NCBI GenBank assembly: GCA_964370755.1
Contig: CAYJKL010000038.1
Location: 1-6,278 of the forward strand
DNA: 6,278 nucleotides
DNA from: CAKOSP01 sp964370755
Lineage (GTDB): Bacteria; Bacillota_I; Bacilli_A; RF39; UBA660
Reading direction: 5' to 3'
Made by a program: the position numbers and the translations under genes. The notes beneath the pieces were generated by a model. That model was not told where the DNA came from. It made no database searches and saw only the letters and a program-made list of their open reading frames with translations. This document shows, one piece after another, positions 1 through 5,438 of this stretch (its first letter is position 1; every line of letters starts with the position of its first letter).

Positions 1-2726
1 GACATTTTATCTCCAACTTGAATTTTTCTTTTTTGAACAATATAAACTCTAATTACTTTACTTACACCAGGCTCAAGTTCATCACTATTTTCTTTAGTAT
101 AAACTTTAACATCATGAACAATACCAGCAGCTCCGTGTTCTACACGTAAACTTGTATCTCTAACTTCACGAGCTTTTTCACCAAATATAGCATGTAATAA
201 TTTTTCTTCCGAAGTAAGTTCTTGAACTCCTTTAGGAGTAACTTTACCTACTAGGATATCTCCTTCACATACTTCAGTACCAACTCTTACTACACCTTCA
301 GCATCTAAGTTTTTACGAGCATCTTCTCCAACATTTGGGATATCTCTCGTAATTTCTTCAGGCCCAAGTTTAGTATCACGGCACTTAATATCATAATGAG
401 ATATATGTAGTGATGTATATACATCATCTTTAACTAATTTTTCATTTAGGATAATTGCATCTTCATAATTATAACCATCAAACGTCATGAACGCTACAGT
501 CATGTTTTTACCAAGTGCAAGTTCTCCATTTTGCGTAGATGGTCCATCAGCAAGTACTTGATTAGCCTTAACAGCATCACCAACACTAACAAGTGGTCTA
601 TGATTAACACAAGACTCAGCATTACTTCTTTCAAAGTTTGCTAAATAATATGTATCTACACCATTTGCTACTTTAACTTTAATTTTTAAAGAATCAGCAT
701 ACTCAACAACACCATCTGCTTTACAAACAACAGTTGATCCAGAATCTCTAGCAGCTATATACTCAACACCAGTTCCAACAATTGGAGACTCAGTTTCAAG
801 TAAAGGTACTGCTTGACGTTGCATGTTCGCACCCATTAGGGTTCTATTTGCATCATCGAACTCTAGAAATGGTATACAACTTGTAGTAATCGCAACAATT
901 TGACTTGGAGCAACATCTACAAAATTAACTTTATCACGTTTAACAAATACAGTATCACCATTTATACGAGCAATAACTTCATCATCAACAATATTACCAT
1001 CTTTATCAAGTTTAGTAGTTGCTTGACTAATATTATAATCAATTTCTTCATCAGCAGTTAAATAAACAATTTCATCAGTTACTCTTCCATTTTCAACTTT
1101 ACAAAATGGAGTCATAATAAATCCATATTCATTAATTTTCGCATATCCAGCAAGTGATGTAATAAGACCGATATTTTGACCTTCCGGAGATTCTATCGGA
1201 CATATTCTTCCATAATGTGATGGATTAACGTCACGTACTTCCATTCCAGCACGTTCACGAGATAGCCCACCTGGCCCAAGACTCGATAAACGTCTTTTAT
1301 CAGTAAGCTCTGCAATTGGATTTATTTGGTCCATGAATTTAGATAACTGAGACGAACCAAAGAACTCTTTTAAAGCAGCTGTAACTGGTCTAATGTTAAT
1401 AAGTGTTTTAGGAGTAGCAGTCTCAATATCTTGAGTAGTCATTCTTTCACGAATAACTCTTTCCATACGAGCCATACCAACTCTAAATTGTCCACCAATA
1501 AGTTCTCCAACTTGTCTAACACGTCTATTACCTAAATGATCGATTTCATCAACTGAACCAATATTTATATGTAAACCTAAATAATAAGATAGTGACGCAT
1601 AAATATCAGGGATAGTTAAACGTTTTTCTAAAATATTAGTATCTACACCAATTAAGTTAACAACTTTTTCTTCATTTTCAGGATTAACAACTTTAACAGT
1701 TTGTATATTACAAATATCATCAAGTTCATAGTTAACCATAGCTTCACTTATACAAGCGCCACTTGCAAATAAAGGTTTTAACTCTTCAGCTAAAATTTTA
1801 TCAACCTTAGTTCCTTTTTTAGCAACAACTTTACCATCATACTTAATATCTTCTGCAAGAGTATTTCCTACAAGTCTATCTAAGACATTAAGTTTTTTGT
1901 TAAATTTGTAACGCCCTACTTTAGCCAAATCATATCTAAATCTATCAAAGAATCTAGTAATAAGTTGGTTCTTAGCAGAATCAAGTGTAGCAGGTTCTCC
2001 TGGTCTTAGTTTTTCATAAATCTCAAGAAGTGCTTCTTCAGTATTATTAGAACTATCCTTATCAAGTGTATTCATAATGTAATCATTATCACCGAATAAC
2101 TTAATAATATCATCATTACCAGATAAACCAAGCGCACGTAAAAACGTAGTAACAGTTACTTTTCTAGTTCTGTCTATTCTTACATAAACAACATTTTTTA
2201 CATCTGTTTCATACTCAAGCCATGTACCTTTATTAGGTATTACCTCAGCACTAACTACTCTTCTACCATTTTTATCGATTTCTCTTTTACAGTAGATAGA
2301 TGGACTTCTTACAAGTTGCGAAACGATAACACGTTCAGCCCCATTAATAATAAATGTCCCTGCATCAGTCATTAAAGGCATATCTCCAAGGAAGATAGTT
2401 TGCTCTTTAACTTCTCCAGTCTCATGGATAAAAAGACGCGCTTCAACTTTTAAAGGCGCTGCATAATTAACCATTCTTTCTTTTGCTTCTTTTACCGTAT
2501 ATCTCGGTTCATCAAAATAATATTCTCCAAACTCAAGGACAATTTTACCTGAAAAACTTTCTACCGGAAGCAAGTCATCAAATACCTCTCTGATACCTGA
2601 TGTTAAGAATTCTTGATACGATTTCTTTTGAATTTCCAAAAGATCTTGCAATTCTAAGGTGCTTTTTGTTTTAGCGAAACTTCTTCTCTCGCTATAGTCT
2701 CCAAATTTTTTTAATTTATATGCCAT
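1..2726 (-). CDS. rpoB: RNA polymerase beta subunit, 3'-truncated by window edge
   Basis: This encodes the beta subunit of bacterial RNA polymerase, which forms one side of the active-site cleft and binds rifamycins. The frame is open for 908 codons from ATG 2726 (MAYKLKKFGDYSERRS) to the window edge with no stop. Landmarks in order are SQLVRSP in the N-terminal lobe, HLGNRR (397-402), the rifampicin-cluster/fork region FFGSSQLSKFMDQ through LGPGGLSRERAG (455-494), CPIESPEG, GYNYEDAI with acidic pair E755/D756 (E. coli E813/D814), and GDKM with K907 (E. coli K1065) at the edge. The spacing shows that the large E. coli insertion between the last two motifs is absent, as in Bacillota. Probably about a quarter of the protein is missing. 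The start is supported by GGGGTGAT upstream and by homology. Unusual residues are K463 and D476, where susceptible bacteria have Gln and His. It has its own promoter just upstream. Confidence 0.98.
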   Translation of the reverse strand, partial: MAYKLKKFGDYSERRSFAKTKSTLELQDLLEIQKKSYQEFLTSGIREVFDDLLPVESFSGKIVLEFGEYYFDEPRYTVKEAKERMVNYAAPLKVEARLFIHETGEVKEQTIFLGDMPLMTDAGTFIINGAERVIVSQLVRSPSIYCKREIDKNGRRVVSAEVIPNKGTWLEYETDVKNVVYVRIDRTRKVTVTTFLRALGLSGNDDIIKLFGDNDYIMNTLDKDSSNNTEEALLEIYEKLRPGEPATLDSAKNQLITRFFDRFRYDLAKVGRYKFNKKLNVLDRLVGNTLAEDIKYDGKVVAKKGTKVDKILAEELKPLFASGACISEAMVNYELDDICNIQTVKVVNPENEEKVVNLIGVDTNILEKRLTIPDIYASLSYYLGLHINIGSVDEIDHLGNRRVRQVGELIGGQFRVGMARMERVIRERMTTQDIETATPKTLINIRPVTAALKEFFGSSQLSKFMDQINPIAELTDKRRLSSLGPGGLSRERAGMEVRDVNPSHYGRICPIESPEGQNIGLITSLAGYAKINEYGFIMTPFCKVENGRVTDEIVYLTADEEIDYNISQATTKLDKDGNIVDDEVIARINGDTVFVKRDKVNFVDVAPSQIVAITTSCIPFLEFDDANRTLMGANMQRQAVPLLETESPIVGTGVEYIAARDSGSTVVCKADGVVEYADSLKIKVKVANGVDTYYLANFERSNAESCVNHRPLVSVGDAVKANQVLADGPSTQNGELALGKNMTVAFMTFDGYNYEDAIILNEKLVKDDVYTSLHISHYDIKCRDTKLGPEEITRDIPNVGEDARKNLDAEGVVRVGTEVCEGDILVGKVTPKGVQELTSEEKLLHAIFGEKAREVRDTSLRVEHGAAGIVHDVKVYTKENSDELEPGVSKVIRVYIVQKRKIQVGDKM

Positions 2727-2738
2727 GATATCACCCCA
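2727..2738 (-). promoter_or_regulatory. rpoB ribosome binding site
   Basis: On the minus strand GGGGTGATATC directly precedes the rpoB ATG. GGTGAT matches the extended anti-Shine-Dalgarno complement (AGGAGGTGAT), so this is a strong site and it fixes the rpoB start. Confidence 0.8.
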
Positions 2739-2759
2739 AACTTTAGTTTTAAGACTATA

Positions 2760-2785
2760 AACTCACCCACAAATAAAGATGAGTT
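2760..2785 (-). promoter_or_regulatory. Hairpin in the rpoB leader RNA
   Basis: The transcript contains AACTCATC, a 10-nt loop, then GGTGAGTT, which can form an 8-bp stem including one G-U pair. No T-tract follows, so it is not an intrinsic terminator. It lies between the predicted rpoB start point (about 2791) and the ribosome binding site. A second small inverted repeat, AAACT-AA-AGTTT (2738-2749), lies next to the Shine-Dalgarno. A role in RNA stability or translational control is possible but is inference only. Confidence 0.45.
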
Positions 2786-2796
2786 ACCAATATACA

Positions 2797-2825
2797 ATTC
2801 TACCAATTTTAATCTCCTATGTCAA
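2797..2825 (-). promoter_or_regulatory. Sigma-A-type promoter for rpoB
   Basis: The minus strand carries TTGACA (2825-2820, perfect -35), a 17-bp spacer, and TAGAAT (2802-2797, five of six matches to TATAAT), preceded by TGG, which gives an extended -10. The -35 overlaps the TGA stop of ybxB. Transcription should start near 2791, leaving a leader of about 65 nt before rpoB. This should be a strong vegetative promoter that partly uncouples rpoB from ybxB. Confidence 0.8.
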
Positions 2826-3415
2826 CGATTTTTTGCCAAAAATACATAAAAACCTTTACTTTTATTAACTATTTCTATTTCATAGTGTTTTTCCAAGAAT
2901 TTTCCCATACTTTTAGCACCTTGATCTTTATGAATAACAAACCAAAGGTTACCATCCGGTTTTAAATGCTTTTTAGCACCTTCTAATATACTTAAAGTAA
3001 CACTTTTTCCAACTCTTATTGGCGGATTTGTAATAATTACATCATATAATCCATCAACATTTTCATAAGCATCACTTTCCGTTACTTTAGCACTAACTTC
3101 ATTTTCATTTACATTTCTAGTAGCAAGATGCATAGCTCTTTTATTTACATCAGTCATAACAACATTTGCTTTTAAAACATCTGCAATTACAATACCCAGT
3201 AAACCATAGCCACATCCTACATCAAGAACATCAAGATTTTCTCTTCCTTCGTTTGACAAAAAAGTCTCAAGCAAAAGGGTACTACCAAAATCTACTTTAT
3301 CTTTCGAAAAAACACCATTATCACTCCAAAAACAAAAATCATATAATCCGTAATTATATGTTAATTTTCTAAGTTCACTTTTAAGATTTTCATCATTTTC
3401 AAAATAATGGCTCAA
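2822..3415 (-). CDS. ybxB: YbxB/RsmC-like class I SAM-dependent methyltransferase
   Basis: This is a class I (Rossmann-fold) S-adenosylmethionine methyltransferase of the small RsmC-like family encoded beside rpoB in Bacilli (B. subtilis YbxB). The family is related to 16S rRNA guanine-N2 methyltransferases, but the target of this short form is not known from sequence. With the start chosen here it has 197 residues. It shows SDNGVFSKDKVDFGS (31-45), motif I DVGCGYG (65-71), an acidic residue ending strand 2 in TDVN (D89), D115, and catalytic motif IV NPPIR (130-134). The start is TTG 3415 (MSHYFEN), because the family begins this way and the frame upstream runs through the -10 box; AAGGGG lies 9 nt before it. 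An ATG at 3448 sits inside the -10 and would not be transcribed from that promoter. The stop is TGA, which argues against a recoded UGA. It precedes rpoB by 95 bp. Confidence 0.9.
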   Translation of the reverse strand: MSHYFENDENLKSELRKLTYNYGLYDFCFWSDNGVFSKDKVDFGSTLLLETFLSNEGRENLDVLDVGCGYGLLGIVIADVLKANVVMTDVNKRAMHLATRNVNENEVSAKVTESDAYENVDGLYDVIITNPPIRVGKSVTLSILEGAKKHLKPDGNLWFVIHKDQGAKSMGKFLEKHYEIEIVNKSKGFYVFLAKNR

Positions 3416-3446
3416 TAGACCTTGCCCCTTTGGTAAAACTAACAAC

Positions 3447-3475
3447 ATTATACCATAAATAAAAAACAAATGCTA
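3447..3475 (-). promoter_or_regulatory. Extended -10 promoter for ybxB
   Basis: The minus strand carries TGG-TATAAT (3455-3447), a consensus -10 with the TGn extension. At a 17-bp spacer the -35 would be TAGCAT (3475-3470), a poor match, so the promoter probably depends on the extended -10 and the T-rich upstream DNA. The expected start point is near 3440, about 25 nt before the TTG start of ybxB. Confidence 0.7.
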
Positions 3476-3527
3476 GAAAAAGTTTCAAAGTTGACAATGA
3501 TAGTGTAAAAAGAATTAAATAAACAAT

Positions 3528-3554
3528 AAAAAAGAACTGCATATTTAGCAATTC
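3528..3554 (-). terminator. Intrinsic terminator after the membrane-protein pair
   Basis: In the transcript GAATTGC (3554-3548) pairs with GCAGTTC (3540-3534), giving 7 bp with one G-U pair and a 7-nt loop, followed at once by six T residues (3533-3528). The TAA stop of the second membrane gene lies in the loop, so the terminator stem includes its last two codons. It separates the membrane genes from ybxB. Confidence 0.8.
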
Positions 3555-3979
3555 ATTTGATTATCGTAGTTTTTAATAGTTTTATTTACCATTATAGCTC
3601 CTGCTATCCAAAAAGGCATAGCAAATAATGTAGTAAATGTAACGATAGCAACTATATATCCGACTAAAGATATAATAAAAGGTGTCTTGCTAACAGATAT
3701 CTTATTACACTTTACAATAGCAATAATCGATGCCACTAAACCAATTACCGTAAAAATAAAAGGTAAAATAAAAGCAAAAACATAAGTAAATACCATACTG
3801 GCACCAAAAAGAGTATTTATAATTTCAGAGACTAGACTAGAAAGAGATTCTCCGCCTTGCCCTAGACCAACAAGCAACGACGAAAAAAATATAATTATGC
3901 TTATCAGCGTCACACCTACTAACCCTACACTAATCCAATTAACATTTCTAACAACTTTAAAAACCTTCAATATATCCAT
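3545..3979 (-). CDS. Small multi-span membrane protein, paralogue B
   Basis: I do not recognise a named family for this 144-residue integral membrane protein. It has a short basic N-terminus (K5, K8, R11), a first span at about 15-38, a Gly/Ser-rich loop (38-52), a long hydrophobic stretch (about 53-89, broken by P73), a basic loop (K90-K98), and two closely spaced spans (about 99-132) ending in NKTI. The pattern resembles small four-span DUF4190/DUF4064-type proteins, but that is an impression only. It is a clear paralogue of the upstream gene: both have R11 and NWISVG at residues 14-19, an SII-IVK segment, SLxGY, and WxxGAIMxNKTI near the end. Its start ATG 3979 has AGGAG 6 nt upstream. It follows its paralogue by 36 bp without a visible promoter, so the two are probably cotranscribed. 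The terminator overlaps its 3' end. Confidence 0.85.
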   Translation of the reverse strand: MDILKVFKVVRNVNWISVGLVGVTLISIIIFFSSLLVGLGQGGESLSSLVSEIINTLFGASMVFTYVFAFILPFIFTVIGLVASIIAIVKCNKISVSKTPFIISLVGYIVAIVTFTTLFAMPFWIAGAIMVNKTIKNYDNQMNC

Positions 3980-4015
3980 AACTATCTCCTTTCTTATAAA
4001 ATATTGTATTCAATT

Positions 4016-4489
4016 TTATTTAACATAAATATCTTTAGTCTCACCTTTATCAGATACTATAGTTTTATTGAGCATAATAGCACCTATAATCCATAAGACT
4101 ATACTAGCAATACCTAAAAAAACTATTCCAGTTAAAATATAAATTCCATAACCTATTAAAGAAAGTATAGCCCCAGTTTTATTAGCTCCAAGTTTACTAC
4201 TTTTAACAATAGATATAATCGAAACTACTAATCCCGCAATAGCAAGTCCATATGATAACATAGCAACTAAACCAAGTGATGCACCAATAGCTACAATACT
4301 ACCAACTTCTTCACCCATATTCATAATAGCCTCTTCCACTTTTGTTTGATCATTCATTAAAGACAAATCTTCAATAGATCCAAACATCTCAATAACAAAC
4401 ATAACAGTAAGTACCATAAAAAGTATTACTACACCAACACTTATCCAGTTAAGGGCTCTAACACCTTTATTAATTCCAAGTTCTTTCAT
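4016..4489 (-). CDS. Small multi-span membrane protein, paralogue A
   Basis: This 157-residue integral membrane protein is of unknown function and is the first gene of a tandem paralogous pair. A basic N-terminus (K2, K8, R11) leads into NWISVG (14-19) and span 1 (about 16-36). An acidic loop follows (37-61; E40, D41, D47, E52, E53, E60, E61), then a long hydrophobic region (62-95), a Lys-rich turn (K96, K99, K104), and two spans (about 105-140) ending in NKTI with a polar tail. The charge pattern predicts N- and C-termini inside and the acidic loop outside. The acidic loop is the main difference from paralogue B, whose loop is Gly/Ser-rich. The ATG at 4489 is chosen. A TTG three codons upstream lies only 2 nt from the AAGGAG, while the ATG is 11 nt away, slightly long but workable. 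It has its own promoter. Confidence 0.85.
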   Translation of the reverse strand: MKELGINKGVRALNWISVGVVILFMVLTVMFVIEMFGSIEDLSLMNDQTKVEEAIMNMGEEVGSIVAIGASLGLVAMLSYGLAIAGLVVSIISIVKSSKLGANKTGAILSLIGYGIYILTGIVFLGIASIVLWIIGAIMLNKTIVSDKGETKDIYVK

Positions 4490-4514
4490 AATTATCAATT
4501 CTCCTTCTAAACTT

Positions 4515-4543
4515 ATTATATCAAATAAACAAAAAAAAGAATA
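4515..4543 (-). promoter_or_regulatory. Extended -10 promoter for the membrane-protein pair
   Basis: The minus strand carries TGA-TATAAT (4523-4515), a perfect -10 with the TGn extension. A 17-bp spacer would place a poor -35 (TATTCT, 4543-4538) inside the tsf terminator stem and T-tract. Initiation near 4508 would leave a leader of only about 19 nt, with the AGAAGGAG (4508-4501) almost at the 5' end of the mRNA. Confidence 0.7.
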
Positions 4544-4558
4544 GACTTTTATCTATCC
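4531..4558 (-). terminator. Intrinsic terminator of rpsB-tsf
   Basis: In the transcript GGATAGA (4558-4552) pairs with TCTATTC (4545-4539), giving 7 bp including one G-U pair with a 6-nt loop, followed by eight T residues (4538-4531). The stem contains the TAG stop of tsf and its last codon. The stem is AT-rich, but the uninterrupted T-tract and position make a real terminator likely. Confidence 0.8.
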
Positions 4559-5425
4559 AATTTGTTTCATAACTTCTTCAGCAAAGTTTTCTTCTTTTTT
4601 CTCAATTCCTTCGCCTACTTCGTATCTAACAGAAGTAACTAGTTTAGAACCATTTTTTGATAAAAATGCACCAACTTTAAGTTTATCATCTTTAACAAAT
4701 ACTTGTTCATTTAAACAGTTCTCTTCATAATATTTTCTAATTCTTCCTTCAACCATTTTAACAGCTATTTCTTCAGGTTTACCTTCTTCAATAGCTTGAG
4801 CCTTAAGAATTTCTTTTTCTTTTTCAATAGTTTCAGCAGAAACATCAGCTATAAAGTTATAACTAGGTTTCATAGCAGCAGATTGCATAGATACATCTTT
4901 AGCTATTTCTTCATCTTTTCCTTCAACAGTAGTAAGAACCGCAATTCTACCTCCCATATGTAGGTAAGAACCAAATGCTTCATTATCTTTTTTAGTTAAA
5001 ATTGTAAATCTTCTAAATGATAATTTTTCACCAATCTTAGCAGTTTTAGCAATTACTAGATCATTAATAGTACCATCTTCGCATTTAACTTCTAAAGCTT
5101 CTTCTACAGTAGCAGGCTTAGCAGCTAAAAGTGCTTTACCAATAACATCTACCATATTTGTAAACTCTTCATTTTTACTAACGAAATCAGTTTCACTATT
5201 TACTTCAAATATAACAGCATCATTACCATTAATACATACACTAGCAAGACCTTCAGCAGCAATTCTACCAGCTTTTTTCTCAGATTTAGCAATACCTTTT
5301 TCTCTTAAAAAATCCATTGCCGCATCCATGTCTCCACCAGTTTCAGTTAGAGCTTGCTTACAATCCATCATACCTGCACCTGAAATTTCACGCAGGTTTT
5401 TTACCATACTTGCAGTTATTTCCAT
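4553..5425 (-). CDS. tsf: Translation elongation factor Ts
   Basis: EF-Ts is the cytoplasmic guanine nucleotide exchange factor that recycles EF-Tu from its GDP to its GTP form. The 290-residue length is typical. The N-terminal UBA-like domain (about 1-55) carries the signature SGAGMMDCKQAL (15-26). The core contains TDFV (79-82), the element that in E. coli contacts the nucleotide-binding domain of EF-Tu through Asp-Phe. Later family blocks include SMQSAAMKPSY, EEGKPEEIAVKMVEGR and NEQVFVKDDKLKVG. The ATG at 5425 is fixed by AAGGAG 7 nt upstream and by homology. It lies 10 bp after rpsB, the standard bacterial pairing, and its Shine-Dalgarno begins in the rpsB stop codon (TAAGGAG), suggesting translational coupling. 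An intrinsic terminator overlaps its stop. pyrH and frr, which follow tsf in many Bacillota, are not here. Confidence 0.98.
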   Translation of the reverse strand: MEITASMVKNLREISGAGMMDCKQALTETGGDMDAAMDFLREKGIAKSEKKAGRIAAEGLASVCINGNDAVIFEVNSETDFVSKNEEFTNMVDVIGKALLAAKPATVEEALEVKCEDGTINDLVIAKTAKIGEKLSFRRFTILTKKDNEAFGSYLHMGGRIAVLTTVEGKDEEIAKDVSMQSAAMKPSYNFIADVSAETIEKEKEILKAQAIEEGKPEEIAVKMVEGRIRKYYEENCLNEQVFVKDDKLKVGAFLSKNGSKLVTSVRYEVGEGIEKKEENFAEEVMKQIG

Positions 5426-5438
5426 TATATTCTCCTTA
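5426..5438 (-). promoter_or_regulatory. tsf ribosome binding site overlapping the rpsB stop codon
   Basis: The minus strand reads TAAGGAGAATATA directly before the tsf ATG. The rpsB stop TAA runs into AAGGAG, so ribosomes terminating on rpsB arrive at the tsf initiation site. No promoter is visible in the 10-bp gap. Confidence 0.8.

Noticed and set aside
2822..2824. Possible UGA=Trp recoding, as in Mycoplasma or Spiroplasma
   Set aside because: Trp is read from TGG (for example rpoB W169), the visible rpoB frame has no TGA, and a TGA ends the methyltransferase where its family ends.
3166..3372. Plus-strand reading frame of 68 codons inside ybxB
   Set aside because: It lies antisense to the conserved methyltransferase core and has no homology signature or convincing ribosome binding site.
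3413..3469. An 18-residue N-terminal extension of the methyltransferase from TTG 3469 (FFIYGIMLLVLPKG)
   Set aside because: This segment contains the TGG-TATAAT promoter and is absent from the family; the product fits the family from MSHYFEN at 3415.
3491..3496. Plus-strand ttgaca as a -35 box for a rightward promoter
   Set aside because: No -10-like hexamer lies at 16-18 bp and no plausible plus-strand gene follows.
3980..4015. A promoter between the two membrane-protein genes
   Set aside because: The 36-bp gap holds TATAAG-like sequence, but the only TTGAAT is about 9 bp away, far too close for a -35, so cotranscription is more likely.
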